41,574 nucleotides of DNA from Verrucomicrobiota bacterium. Its GTDB lineage: Bacteria; Verrucomicrobiota; Verrucomicrobiia; Limisphaerales; J093. The DNA is taken from positions 1-41,574 of the forward strand of contig JAAYVR010000075.1 in NCBI GenBank assembly GCA_012517065.1. The letters are read 5' to 3'. The translations under genes and the position numbers were made by a program. Shown here piece after piece: positions 1-8,034 of this stretch (its first letter is position 1; the number at the start of each line of letters is the position of its first letter). The notes beneath the pieces are model-generated. The model was not told the DNA's origin. It did no database searches and worked only from the letters and a program-made list of their open reading frames with translations.

Positions 1-120
1 CGCAAAACTCGCTTCCGGCTGGTGGTTAGCCTTTGCCGGGTGGGATTGGTTACCCACAGAGTTCCGTTTGAGAGTTTTGTGCCTTTTAAGCACGCCCCTC
101 TCACTGGGCTTTTCATGACG

Positions 121-184
121 CGATATGGGGACAGACACGTTGTTCGCGGCGTCATGCCGATGTGGTTCCAGGCACGTTGTTTGG
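121..184 (+). repeat. Two-box GGGGACAGACAC dispersed element, copy 1
   Basis: The first box, CGATATGGGGACAGACACG, is followed about 37 bases later by a related second box, CGATGTGGTTCCAGGCACG; each ends in TTGTT(T/C)G. The same two-box layout recurs at 28430-28492 and 31181-31240. It resembles the short repeats spread by REP-associated transposases, but no such transposase lies in this window. It sits in the gene-free 294 bases before the sigma factor gene, where I see nothing else convincing. Confidence 0.7.
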
Positions 185-294
185 GTGTGTGCCCGGCAGA
201 TTGAGTTATGCGGGATTTCCTGCAACGTATGGCGCGGGGTCGGTCGCTTTGCATACGGCGTGACATTTGATGGGGAGTCGGGTCAATATCCCCT

Positions 295-873
295 GTGGAA
301 TCCGTTGTGCGAACTGGCGAGACAAATCGGCCGGTGCAACTCGGCACGTTCGAATCGGCTGCGTGGGACAAGACCGGGTTTGGCGCGGTTTATTCTGAGC
401 ATGTGGCGGCGATATACTATCTTGCGCTGCGCATGCTCGGTAATCCCGATCAAGCGGAAGACGCCACGCACGATATTTTTCTGAGGGCATTTCGGAATTA
501 CGGGGAGTTCAGGGGTGAATCGGCTGTTCGCACATGGCTTTATCGGATCGCAATCAACCATTGCCGCAATCTGGTGAAATCATGGCATTCGCGGACGATG
601 GTGACGGAATCAGATCCTGGGTTCTGGGAGCGAGCGGCAACCGTCCCAGACACCCCGTTTCGGATTCTGGAGATGAAAGAGCTGGGCCAGCAAATCCAGC
701 GCGCGCTGGACATGTTGCCGGAGGAATACAGATTGCTCCTTCTGCTGGTAGCGGACGAGAAACTGAGTTACGAGGAAGTCGCAGATTTGACAGGCCAAAC
801 AATCGATGCGGTTCGCGGCAAGCTGCATCGAGCTCGCAAAGCGTTTGCGGCCGCATTCGCGAGCACACATTGA
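295..873 (+). CDS. ECF-family RNA polymerase sigma factor (sigma-70 regions 2 and 4)
   Basis: This 192-residue protein has the two-domain layout of extracytoplasmic-function sigma factors, which redirect RNA polymerase to a small regulon. Region 2 lies at about residues 36-90, with the core-binding and -10-binding helices (YLALRMLGNPDQAEDATHD, then FRGESAVRTWLYRIAINHC). Region 4 lies at about 140-188, with the helix-turn-helix LSYEEVADLTGQTIDAVRGK. The reading frame opens with GTG at 295; family similarity begins near residue 28, so a later GTG (for example 334) is also possible. The next gene starts 8 bases after the stop, which suggests co-transcription. No classical transmembrane anti-sigma factor follows, so the small protein next door is the best candidate partner. 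The family call is firm; regulon and signal are unknown. Confidence 0.9.
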   Translation: MESVVRTGETNRPVQLGTFESAAWDKTGFGAVYSEHVAAIYYLALRMLGNPDQAEDATHDIFLRAFRNYGEFRGESAVRTWLYRIAINHCRNLVKSWHSRTMVTESDPGFWERAATVPDTPFRILEMKELGQQIQRALDMLPEEYRLLLLLVADEKLSYEEVADLTGQTIDAVRGKLHRARKAFAAAFASTH

Positions 874-880
874 AGAGCCC

Positions 881-1123
881 ATGGAAGAACACTCACAATC
901 GCACAAAGCAACGCACGGGACACGGCAGGAACAACACCTGCGTCAGGAAGAAACCACTGCGCAGAAGACAAGCGCGGTCGAGTTTCAAACAGCGGAGGAA
1001 TTGATTCGCCACGATGCGAAAAGAACCTCGCCTCCGGAAGGTTTGGAAAAGCGCGTGAAGGAATCGGTCGAACGCGAGGCTGGTTCAAAGCGCCGTTGGT
1101 GGCATCGTTTCCTTGGCCGTTGA
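881..1123 (+). CDS. Small charged protein following the sigma factor
   Basis: This protein has 80 residues, and its ATG lies 8 bases after the sigma factor stop. It is very hydrophilic: a Gln/His/Thr-rich N-terminal half, then a more conserved-looking part ([19 protein letters not shown], then a Lys/Arg/Glu helix) and a basic, tryptophan-containing end ([11 protein letters not shown]). There is no membrane segment, signal peptide or HxxxCxxC zinc motif of ZAS anti-sigma factors. Its position directly behind an ECF sigma gene suggests a regulatory partner or regulon member. That is inference; I do not recognise the family. Confidence 0.65.
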   Translation: MEEHSQSHKATHGTRQEQHLRQEETTAQKTSAVEFQTAEELIRHDAKRTSPPEGLEKRVKESVEREAGSKRRWWHRFLGR

Positions 1124-1191
1124 CGCTTGGCAGACGTGCTTGGCAGAATGCGGTCCATGCGGCTGTCACAGTGCTTGAGCCGGTCCGTCCG

Positions 1192-2709
1192 ATGAGCATC
1201 CATGCAGAAATCGAGCATTTGATCCGCGCCCGGTATCCGATCTTGTATCTGGTCACCAGCGAAGAAGACCGTGTTCTGGCCCTGGTGTCGGACATTGCGA
1301 GGCGGTGGGACAAAGCGGTGTTCGAGTGGACATGCACTTCCGGGATTGTGCCGATTGGGACATCGGTTCAGTCGCAGAAACCCCGTCATGCGGCCACCAA
1401 GGACCCGTTGTCTGCGCTCGATCATGTTGTTGATCAGGTTGACCCGGCACTTTTCGTCTTCAAGGATTTCCACCCCTTCCTGACAAGGGCGAACCATGCT
1501 GTGATCCGGAGGCTCAAAGACATCGCGCCCCATCTTAAGAGCAGCCGGAAAACGATTATCATAGTCTCGCCGGTGTTGGAGATGCCTGCAGAAGTCGAAA
1601 AAGAAGTCACGGTCTTGCAATTCCCCCTCCCGACATTGGAAGAGATGATGGAGCTGTTGGACCGCGTCGTTGAAGAGGTCAGTCTCCTGCCCAATGTGGC
1701 AATCGATCTTGATTCGCATGGCCGCGAACGAATTGCGCAGGCGGCCCTCGGGCTGACGCTTGGCGAAGCCGAGAATGTTCTGGCCAAAATCATAGTCAAG
1801 CACGAGCGCCTCGCCGCAGACCTTGTTGAAGAGGTGTTTTCCGAGAAACAGCAGATAATCAGGAAAAGTGGTTTGCTCGAGTATTATGCCACAGCCGAGA
1901 CGTTCGATGCTGTGGGCGGGCTTGACGTATTGAAGGATTGGGTGCGGAAACGTGCGAGAGCGTTTACTCCCGAAGCGCGCGCATTTGGTCTGCCGGCTCC
2001 GAAGGGGGTGCTTCTGTTGGGGGTGCAAGGATGCGGCAAGAGCTTGTGTGCCAAAGCGGTCTCGACACTATGGCAGGTGCCGCTTCTGAGGTTCGACATT
2101 GGCCGTGTTTTCGGTAGTTTGGTTGGGTCTTCCGAGGAGAACATCAGGCGCGCAATTGCAGTGGCGGAGTCTGTCGCGCCGGCGGTGCTTTGGGTGGACG
2201 AAATCGACAAAGCCTTTGCAGGATCAGCGGGGTCTGGCGTGGTTGATGGCGGCACCACAGCTCGTGTGTTCGGCACGTTCCTGACATGGTTATCGGAGAA
2301 AACAGCGCCGGTGTTCGTCGTCGCAACAGCCAATGACATCTCTCAACTGCCGCCCGAACTTCTCAGAAAAGGGCGTTTGGACGAAATATTTTTCGTGGAC
2401 CTGCCAAACGAGAAAGAACGAATCGAAATCTTCCGGATTCACATTCGCAAACGGCATCGTGACGACGCACGATTCGATCTTGGAAGGCTGGCGGCTGCGA
2501 GTCAGGCGTTCAGTGGGGCTGAGATCGAGGAAGCCGTGATTAGCGCGTTGTACGATGCATTTGACGAGGGGCGCGAGCTGACTACCGAGGATGTGTTGGC
2601 CGTGCTCGAACAATCGGTCCCACTGGCACGCACAATGGCGGAACATATCCAGCGTCTGCGGCAATGGGCTGAAGGCCGCGCCCGAAATGCGAGCATGGAA
2701 CGTGAATAA
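1192..2709 (+). CDS. Ycf46-like AAA ATPase
   Basis: This 505-residue protein resembles the Ycf46 AAA family of cyanobacteria, plastids and other bacteria. The N-terminal half (about residues 1-220) is the ATPase-like but non-canonical region of that family: it starts with a helix bearing [19 protein letters not shown] and contains [10 protein letters not shown]. The C-terminal half is a true AAA module: Walker A GVQGCGKS with Lys283, Walker B LWVDEID with Asp336 and Glu337, and the sensor/arginine-finger stretch [20 protein letters not shown] followed by [12 protein letters not shown] 1192 was chosen because the frame upstream of it shows no family-like sequence and overlaps the preceding small gene. 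In cyanobacteria Ycf46 has been linked to inorganic carbon use; the role here is unknown. It may be co-transcribed with the sigma gene. Confidence 0.85.
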   Translation: MSIHAEIEHLIRARYPILYLVTSEEDRVLALVSDIARRWDKAVFEWTCTSGIVPIGTSVQSQKPRHAATKDPLSALDHVVDQVDPALFVFKDFHPFLTRANHAVIRRLKDIAPHLKSSRKTIIIVSPVLEMPAEVEKEVTVLQFPLPTLEEMMELLDRVVEEVSLLPNVAIDLDSHGRERIAQAALGLTLGEAENVLAKIIVKHERLAADLVEEVFSEKQQIIRKSGLLEYYATAETFDAVGGLDVLKDWVRKRARAFTPEARAFGLPAPKGVLLLGVQGCGKSLCAKAVSTLWQVPLLRFDIGRVFGSLVGSSEENIRRAIAVAESVAPAVLWVDEIDKAFAGSAGSGVVDGGTTARVFGTFLTWLSEKTAPVFVVATANDISQLPPELLRKGRLDEIFFVDLPNEKERIEIFRIHIRKRHRDDARFDLGRLAAASQAFSGAEIEEAVISALYDAFDEGRELTTEDVLAVLEQSVPLARTMAEHIQRLRQWAEGRARNASMERE

Positions 2710-2780
2710 CCACAGTGCGGTACAGGCGCAACCGAATGATCACGGCAAGATAAAGGCGATCGTTGCAGGATTGGCGCTCT

Positions 2781-2820
2781 GCCGCGCCGGGCTGTCCGCT
2801 GCGACTTCGTAGCCCGCGGC
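2781..2820 (+). other. GC-rich hairpin after the AAA ATPase gene
   Basis: The arms CGGGCT and AGCCCG, extended by GCCG and CGGC, can fold into a bulged stem. No U-tract follows, so this is not a clear intrinsic terminator. It lies in the 209-base gap before the PEP-CTERM gene, where I see nothing else. Confidence 0.35.
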
Positions 2821-2918
2821 GAAATGGGCGAGTGCTCAAAACCCGTATCGCTTCAAGGCAAGAGTTTCGCTCGACGAGAGAATTCGCGGCGCATGCGAAG
2901 GTCTTGCTGGATAGTATT

Positions 2919-3608
2919 ATGAGAAGATCCATGGCGTCGGAGAACAGGCGTCGTTGTTTGATGGGCCGTTTGGCTCTGGCGGTTCTGCTGTTCAGCAGCG
3001 CTGGCCGGATTCTGCAGGCTGGCGTCACGGTGGTGGTTTCGGAATCAGATTTTTTGCTGCTGCTCGGCTCGGGGTACTACATCGAGCGTTTCGACAAGTT
3101 CCCGGCTGCGTATGTCAACCTCCCAAGCCCGCAAAGTTTTGTGAGTGGAACGGGGGAGTATTCCTACAGTATTACTTCCACATCAGGCGAAGACCTTTAC
3201 ATAATCAGCCCTGAGGGCGTGGGCAGGGCCGTCTCGGTTCTCGATTCCAAGGACCATCTGCTGGTCAACTTCGCCAGGCCAAACGTGACGGCCGTGGGCG
3301 GGCGATTTTTCATGACCGATTACGCAGGAAACCTTGCAACAGGCTCGGTGACGGTCCGGCTGAGCGACGGTACGTCAGTGTCAATAGACAGCGGCGCCAG
3401 CGGCGTGGAAGGCCTGTTTCGGGGTTTCAGCAGCGACACTCCTATAGCATGGTTGCTGGTCCAGGGCACCGAAACGCCGGGGGCAACACAGTGGCCGGCG
3501 TTTGGCCAGTTTTACGTCGGCACTGCTGTGCCCGAACCGAGTTCGTTTGCGCTGGGAATGTGGGGACTGGCATCCATCGTTCTGTGGCACAAGCTGCAAA
3601 GAAAATGA
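2919..3608 (+). CDS. PEP-CTERM sorting-domain protein
   Basis: This exported protein has 229 residues. The N-terminus has a basic stretch (RRSMASENRRR) followed by a hydrophobic segment (LMGRLALAVLLFSSAGRIL) that fits a signal peptide. The C-terminus is a classic PEP-CTERM tail: the VPEPSSFALG motif, a hydrophobic helix and the basic end KLQRK. In known systems an exosortase cleaves this tail and attaches or releases the protein at the cell surface; no exosortase gene is in this window. The central region (IERFDKFPAAYVNLPSPQSF onward) looks like the beta-rich body common to such proteins and has no catalytic motif I recognise. ATG 2919 was chosen to place the signal peptide near the start. 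The stop overlaps the next start by ATGA (3605-3608), so the two are translationally coupled. Confidence 0.85.
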   Translation: MRRSMASENRRRCLMGRLALAVLLFSSAGRILQAGVTVVVSESDFLLLLGSGYYIERFDKFPAAYVNLPSPQSFVSGTGEYSYSITSTSGEDLYIISPEGVGRAVSVLDSKDHLLVNFARPNVTAVGGRFFMTDYAGNLATGSVTVRLSDGTSVSIDSGASGVEGLFRGFSSDTPIAWLLVQGTETPGATQWPAFGQFYVGTAVPEPSSFALGMWGLASIVLWHKLQRK

Positions 3609-5590
3609 AAACGACCATGGCATCTGAAAGAGCAAGTGGACGATTCTCAAGCCGAGGCGGACGGGCTGGTCTTGGATTGCGAATTGTGGGAATTGGCCTG
3701 TTGTGCCTGCTTGTCCGTGGAGGCGAGCATCCGGCTCAGAATAATCGAGTTGGCAGGACGATTTACGTCTCGAAGCTTGGCGATGACTCCGACGGCTCGT
3801 CTTGGGTTCATGCGTTCAGAACGATCCAACGCGCTCTTTATGCTGTGCCTGACGAACGCGGCGGCCACCATATTATTGTTCGGCCGGACACTTACATGGA
3901 AGCGAACCTTTACCCTGCACACAAGGGAGCCGCAGGTGCCTTCAACGTGCTTGAAGGCGACTACGATGGCAGGCTTGGATCAGGCACCAGTGGTTTGGCG
4001 GTGATTGATTCGGGTGATCCGGCGCGTGGTTTCAAGAGCTACGACTGGTGGGGGCCAATACGGGCGTACAAGAAAGGATGGTCAACGGCACACAAAGAAG
4101 AAACGTTCTCCGCTGTTGGCTGGGACCGATGGATTATCCGGCAGATGTACGTCACCGGCGGGGACGGAGGGCTGTTCTTTGATCTGGTTGACAAGCCGGA
4201 ACCGTTCACGGTCGTCGTTGAAGACTGCGTGAGCATCGGACGGGCCTTTGGCGGTGGAGTGGCAAACTTCCTCTCACGCCCTGATGAACCCTGCGTGTTT
4301 CGACGCTGCAAGCTGTGGTGCCTGGACTGGTGGGGAGACGCTGCAGGCGCTTACGTTCGGGCCGAGCATACTGCTATGCCATCACACTCTGATGTGGTCT
4401 TTGATGATTGCACTTTGGCCGGGCCGGACAACGCCCTGCAGGCAGGCAACCCGGGATACGCGGGATTTACGCGGGTCAAACTGAAGAATTGCCGACTGGT
4501 TTCATTCAATTTCTCGCAACCCAGCGGGAAACCAGGGACTGGCGTAATTCACAGCACGATTGACGGGAAACTGCTGCGAGTCGATCTCGAAGATTGCACC
4601 CTGATGGGTTACAAAGTGTTTGGCGCTGGAACCAACGACGTCGTTTACACCACCAAAGGCGACGTCAAAGCTTATGTCCAATTCCAACAGGATGTGCCCA
4701 AAGGCATGCACAGGCTCGGGCATTGGCCTGTTGAGGCCTTCCAGACCATCATGCCGTCGTCCGTTCCGCTCCGGGCCAGCCTGCTGAGGCCAGATCAAGG
4801 TGACCTCGGAGACACATGCGAGGCAGCACCAATCGTTTGGGAGGGTCGTTTGATGCTGATGAAATGCGTTCGCCCGGCAAGTGGAGGAACAAAAAGTGAC
4901 TATTACATGACACTTGAAGATGCTGTCTCAGGACGCGTCCTCGCCAAGTTCGGCGAAGGATACGGTCTCGCTTCGGCTCTTGTGCACGACGGCACTTTGC
5001 ATGTGTTCGCGTCCAGATACGAGTCGGGCACATGGAATGACATCACGCTTTTCAGGTCAACGAATCTCCGTGATTGGCAGCGAAAACAGGTCGTTACCCA
5101 GGAGAATGAGCATCTGTTTAACAGTTCGGTCTGCTCAGATGGCAGTGGCCAGTTTGTGATGGCGTATGAGACAGACGACTCGAGGTTCACGCCTTTCACG
5201 GTGAAATTTGCGGTCTCAAGCAACCTTGTGGATTGGGTAAAACTCCCGGACGCAATTTTTGGGCCGGACCGCTATGCGGCATGTCCTTGCATCCGGTTTA
5301 ACGGTGGCTGGTATTACCTGCTCTATTTGGAGCACCGCACTCCGAGGTGGTACTTCGAAACGTACATCGCCAGATCAAAAGACCTCAAGTCATGGGAATT
5401 GTCTGCAGCTAATCCGATCCTTGCCCCTGGCATTGCTGACGGAATTAACGCTTCCGACCCGGACCTTGTCGAATTTGAGGGGCGCACCTTCGTGTATTAC
5501 AGCGTTGGAGACCAGCAGACATGGTCGAAACTCAGGCGCGCTGTCTATCCCGGCCCGGTGTCAGAGTTCTTCCGAGCGTGTTTTCCGTGA
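3605..5590 (+). CDS. Secreted beta-helix plus beta-propeller protein (glycoside hydrolase 43-like fold)
   Basis: This protein has 661 residues. A basic N-terminus (about residues 1-20) and a hydrophobic segment (LRIVGIGLLCLLVRGG) indicate export. Residues about 40-360 look like a right-handed parallel beta-helix: TIYVSKLGDDSDGSSWVHAF followed by TIQRALYAVP is the usual entry motif, and then come repeats of the type VVFDDCTL / VKLKNCRL / VDLEDCTL. Residues about 390-661 carry repeated blades typical of five-bladed propeller glycosidases (SSNLVDWVKL, SKDLKSWELS, DPDLVEFEGRTFVYYS). The combination suggests polysaccharide binding or cleavage at the surface; catalytic acids were not assigned. The start overlaps the PEP-CTERM stop by 4 bases, so the pair probably works together. 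A hairpin repeat begins 7 bases after the stop. Confidence 0.75.
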   Translation: MKTTMASERASGRFSSRGGRAGLGLRIVGIGLLCLLVRGGEHPAQNNRVGRTIYVSKLGDDSDGSSWVHAFRTIQRALYAVPDERGGHHIIVRPDTYMEANLYPAHKGAAGAFNVLEGDYDGRLGSGTSGLAVIDSGDPARGFKSYDWWGPIRAYKKGWSTAHKEETFSAVGWDRWIIRQMYVTGGDGGLFFDLVDKPEPFTVVVEDCVSIGRAFGGGVANFLSRPDEPCVFRRCKLWCLDWWGDAAGAYVRAEHTAMPSHSDVVFDDCTLAGPDNALQAGNPGYAGFTRVKLKNCRLVSFNFSQPSGKPGTGVIHSTIDGKLLRVDLEDCTLMGYKVFGAGTNDVVYTTKGDVKAYVQFQQDVPKGMHRLGHWPVEAFQTIMPSSVPLRASLLRPDQGDLGDTCEAAPIVWEGRLMLMKCVRPASGGTKSDYYMTLEDAVSGRVLAKFGEGYGLASALVHDGTLHVFASRYESGTWNDITLFRSTNLRDWQRKQVVTQENEHLFNSSVCSDGSGQFVMAYETDDSRFTPFTVKFAVSSNLVDWVKLPDAIFGPDRYAACPCIRFNGGWYYLLYLEHRTPRWYFETYIARSKDLKSWELSAANPILAPGIADGINASDPDLVEFEGRTFVYYSVGDQQTWSKLRRAVYPGPVSEFFRACFP

Positions 5591-5596
5591 TGACTC

Positions 5597-5670
5597 TTGG
5601 CCCAGAAATCTCACCAAACCGAAGCTTTGGGTGTCTTTGGCTTTTGAGGTGGCGAGATTTCCGGGCCAAG
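5597..5670 (+). repeat. Hairpin repeat H, copy 1
   Basis: Two 19-base arms (5597-5615, TTGGCCCAGAAATCTCACC; 5651-5669, GGCGAGATTTCCGGGCCAA) pair at 17 of 19 positions around a 35-base loop. The element begins 7 bases after the stop of the beta-helix gene, between convergent genes. Related copies lie at 12646-12714, 20048-20175, 25913-25991 and 28061-28182. A smaller perfect stem CGAGGC/GCCTCG follows at 5701-5719, before rpmB. Confidence 0.75.
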
Positions 5671-5765
5671 CAATCAGAGCAGCGAGAGTCCGCTGGCTGT
5701 CGAGGCAGCTCCCGCCTCGTCAATCGATGTCGCAGCGGGGCTAACCCCTTTGCAAGTGCAACTGT

Positions 5766-6035
5766 TCAACCTTTGACGGCTTTTTCTTCCTTCTTCCAGG
5801 TCCGTTTCGGCGGCTTGACGATCAAGCCTTTCTTGATTGCGCTGGTGGCAACCCGGACGTAGCGCACCTGCCCATCGACCACAGCTTTGACGCGCTGGAG
5901 GTTGGGCAAAAACTTGCGTTTGGTGATGGCGGTAACGTGCGTGCCGATGCCGCCCTGCCTTTTAGGTTTGCCACTTCGCCAAACCACGTTGCCCTTTATT
6001 GAGCCTTTGCCTGTCAGTTCACATCGCCTGGACAT
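5766..6035 (-). CDS. rpmB: Large ribosomal subunit protein bL28
   Basis: This basic protein has 89 residues. The family's start is recognisable: MSRRCELTGKGSIKGNVV, followed by a variant of the usual histidine/asparagine turn and then KRKFLPNLQRVKAVVDGQVR, VRVATSAIKKGLIVKPPK. It is a structural component of the 50S subunit. ATG 6035 gives the normal N-terminus; the frame is open further upstream, but that part is not L28-like. A short Lys/Glu-rich tail makes it slightly longer than the usual 70-80 residues. It is transcribed away from rpmI; the two share a 177-base divergent promoter region. rpmB is usually near rpmG, which is not seen here. Confidence 0.95.
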   Translation of the reverse strand: MSRRCELTGKGSIKGNVVWRSGKPKRQGGIGTHVTAITKRKFLPNLQRVKAVVDGQVRYVRVATSAIKKGLIVKPPKRTWKKEEKAVKG

Positions 6036-6068
6036 AGTAAAATCGAGTTTCGTCTTGAAAGAACGCTC

Positions 6069-6098
6069 ATTATAGGCACAGATACCTCCAACATGCAA
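6069..6098 (-). promoter_or_regulatory. Predicted sigma-70 promoter of rpmB
   Basis: Read on the minus strand, TTGCAT (6098-6093) and a perfect TATAAT (6074-6069) are separated by 18 bases. Transcription would start near 6062, about 27 bases ahead of the rpmB ATG. This was found by eye from the hexamers and their position. Confidence 0.6.
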
Positions 6099-6151
6099 GG
6101 GCAATTCTCCCGGCGAATGCTGCAATGCTGCAAAAAATCAGCAGATACGGC

Positions 6152-6179
6152 TTGCACTTGGAAGCTGGCTTGCTATGCT
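6152..6179 (+). promoter_or_regulatory. Predicted sigma-70 promoter of rpmI-rplT
   Basis: TTGCAC (6152-6157) and TATGCT (6174-6179) are separated by 16 bases. A start near 6186 would leave a leader of about 27 bases before rpmI, too short for the long L20-binding leader known from Escherichia coli. infC is absent upstream, so the operon appears to start here. Confidence 0.55.
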
Positions 6180-6212
6180 GTTCGTTCTTTTAGCGAGACA
6201 AATCGAAAGACT

Positions 6213-6422
6213 ATGCGAAGACCCAGAGCTGCGAAAACTCGGAAGTCAGTGGCCAAACGATTCAAGATTACGGCCACCGGCAAGGTACTGCGTTCGCATG
6301 CGGGCCGGCGTCACCTGCTTGCAGGGAAAAACCCGAAACGCCGCCGGCGTCTGCGCGAGCAGGTGCTTGTGGACCCAACGGATGTGCATCGGGTTAAGGA
6401 AAGCCTTCCGTTTGGGCGTTGA
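6213..6422 (+). CDS. rpmI: Large ribosomal subunit protein bL35
   Basis: This highly basic protein has 69 residues and the L35 signature: AAKTRKSVAKRFKITATGKV, then RSHAGRRHLLAGKNPKRRRR and a C-terminus ending in VKESLPFGR. It is a 50S subunit component, usually encoded as infC-rpmI-rplT. Here infC is missing and rpmI opens the cluster behind its own predicted promoter. ATG 6213 gives the family-length protein; the upstream open frame is not L35-like. Seventy-one bases separate it from rplT, and they contain a small inverted repeat. Confidence 0.95.
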   Translation: MRRPRAAKTRKSVAKRFKITATGKVLRSHAGRRHLLAGKNPKRRRRLREQVLVDPTDVHRVKESLPFGR

Positions 6423-6445
6423 GTTTTTGAGTGCATTGAAGGTAA

Positions 6446-6460
6446 ACAACAACTTGTTGT
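6446..6460 (+). other. Inverted repeat between rpmI and rplT
   Basis: ACAACAACTTGTTGT is a 15-base near-perfect palindrome (7-base arms around one central base) located 34 bases before the rplT start codon. It may shape translation of L20 or be chance; there is no direct evidence for a role. Confidence 0.3.
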
Positions 6461-6493
6461 GCAATTTGAGTTTTATCTAGGGAGATTCGAGCC

Positions 6494-6865
6494 ATGCGTG
6501 TGACCAATGCTCCTGCGTCCCGGAAACGCCGCAAGCGAACGATCAAAGCCGCCAAGGGCTTCCGAATGCGGCGATCGAAACTTTATCGGTATGCGTCTGA
6601 CGCCCTCGACCATGGCAGGCAATACGCTTACCGGGACCGGCGAACCCGCAAACGTGATTTCCGTGCGCTGTGGCAGATTAGGATCAATGCTGCCGTGCGC
6701 GCAGCCGGTTTGACCTACAGCCGATTCATCGAAGGACTTAAAGCTGCCAAGGTGGAACTGGACCGCAAGATTCTTGCTGATCTCGCGGCCACGGACGGGA
6801 AAGCTTTTGGCGAGATAATCAAAGTCGCCCAGAACGCTCTCCAGACCAAAACGGCCAAGGCTTGA
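6494..6865 (+). CDS. rplT: Large ribosomal subunit protein bL20
   Basis: This protein has 123 residues, normal for L20 (115-120) plus a short tail. Diagnostic segments are the basic N-terminal arm ([20 protein letters not shown]), [21 protein letters not shown], then [20 protein letters not shown] and [21 protein letters not shown]20 is needed for early 50S assembly and in other bacteria represses its own operon by binding mRNA. A good ribosome-binding site, AGGGAG, lies 9 bases before the ATG. It is followed after a 155-base gap by pheS, the order seen in many genomes. Confidence 0.96.
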   Translation: MRVTNAPASRKRRKRTIKAAKGFRMRRSKLYRYASDALDHGRQYAYRDRRTRKRDFRALWQIRINAAVRAAGLTYSRFIEGLKAAKVELDRKILADLAATDGKAFGEIIKVAQNALQTKTAKA

Positions 6866-7020
6866 TCACGACGAGCCTGGGCTCTCGGTGGGCGGTATGT
6901 GCTTTTCGAGTCGGAATCGGCCAGGTCGCGCGTGCGGCCAACCGCCAGATCAAGAACAAATGCGGCTGGGTTCGTGTTTTGCGGAACGGACCTTGAGACA
7001 CGGCGGGAGGAAACTGAGTT

Positions 7021-8028
7021 ATGCCTGGATTGGTTGAAGAAATTGAACCGCTGAGAGCAGAAGCAATTGCGGCATTTCAGGCTGCGTCGGACATTGCAGC
7101 CCTCGATCGCGCTCGCGCGACATACCTCGGATCAAACGGCCGTCTCACTTTGCTGATGAAACAACTCGGCAGCCTGCCGAAGGAGGACAGGCCTGCTGCA
7201 GGCAAATTGATCAACACGGTCAAAGCCGACCTGGAAGAGGCCCTTGCGAGGCGCAAGGAAGAACTGAGCGCCGAGGCTTTTCTTCCGAAGTTGCCGACTG
7301 ATTTCACATTGCCGGGCCGACGCCGGGCTTTGGGCCGCCTGCATCCGCTCACACAGGTTACCGAGGACATTGTCCGCAGCTTCCGAAAACTTGGATTTGC
7401 CGTGGCCGACGGCCCGGAAGTTGAAGATGATTATCATTGTTTTGAGGCGTTGAACATCCCGCCGGATCACCCTGCGCGTGACACCCAAGACACGTTTTAT
7501 GTCGCCGGGACCAATGGGCTTTTGCTCAGGACCCACACGTCCCCGGTGCAAATCAGGGTGATGAAACGGCAACAGCCGCCTGTACGGATTATTGTTCCGG
7601 GTCGCGTTTACCGGCGTGACAACGCAGATGCCACCCACAACCCGACTTTTCACCAGGTGGAAGGTCTGTACGTGGACCGTGGAGTGACTGTCGGAGACCT
7701 GAAAGGGACTGTCGAATTCGTGTTCAAGGAGTTGATGGGGCCTGAAACCCGCATCCGGTTCCGTCCTCATTACTTCAGCTATACCGAACCCAGCTTTGAA
7801 ATCGATTTCTCGAATCCGCTCACGCGCAAGATGGGCAAAGAATGGCTCGAAATCGCCGGGTGCGGAATGGTCCATCCGCAGGTATTTGAAAACGTCGGTT
7901 ACGATCCGGAGGTCTGGACCGGTTGGGCATTCGGATTTGGGATCGAACGAATCGCGATGATTCGGTACGGCATTACTGATATCCGGTTGTTTTACGAAAA
8001 CGATCTGCGGTTTCTGACGCAGTTCTGA
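7021..8028 (+). CDS. pheS: Phenylalanine--tRNA ligase alpha subunit
   Basis: This protein has 335 residues, the usual size. It charges tRNA-Phe as the alpha part of an alpha2beta2 enzyme. The N-terminal coiled coil (about residues 1-85) includes ARATYLGSNGRLTLLMKQLG. The class II catalytic core follows: PGRRRALGRLHPLTQVTEDI, LLRTHTSPVQIRVM, the motif 2 region with PTFHQVEGLYVDRG, and motif 3 GWAFGFGIERIAMIRYGI. GGAGG lies 9 bases before the ATG. The beta-subunit gene pheT, very often next to pheS, does not follow; after only 6 bases a 1211-residue phosphohexomutase-like gene starts. pheT must therefore be elsewhere in the genome. Confidence 0.97.
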   Translation: MPGLVEEIEPLRAEAIAAFQAASDIAALDRARATYLGSNGRLTLLMKQLGSLPKEDRPAAGKLINTVKADLEEALARRKEELSAEAFLPKLPTDFTLPGRRRALGRLHPLTQVTEDIVRSFRKLGFAVADGPEVEDDYHCFEALNIPPDHPARDTQDTFYVAGTNGLLLRTHTSPVQIRVMKRQQPPVRIIVPGRVYRRDNADATHNPTFHQVEGLYVDRGVTVGDLKGTVEFVFKELMGPETRIRFRPHYFSYTEPSFEIDFSNPLTRKMGKEWLEIAGCGMVHPQVFENVGYDPEVWTGWAFGFGIERIAMIRYGITDIRLFYENDLRFLTQF

Positions 8029-8034
8029 GATTAC

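Noticed and set aside
985-2028. Long open frame on the minus strand opposite the AAA ATPase gene
   Set aside because: It mirrors a well-supported gene, and its translation is rich in Arg, Cys and His with no family pattern.
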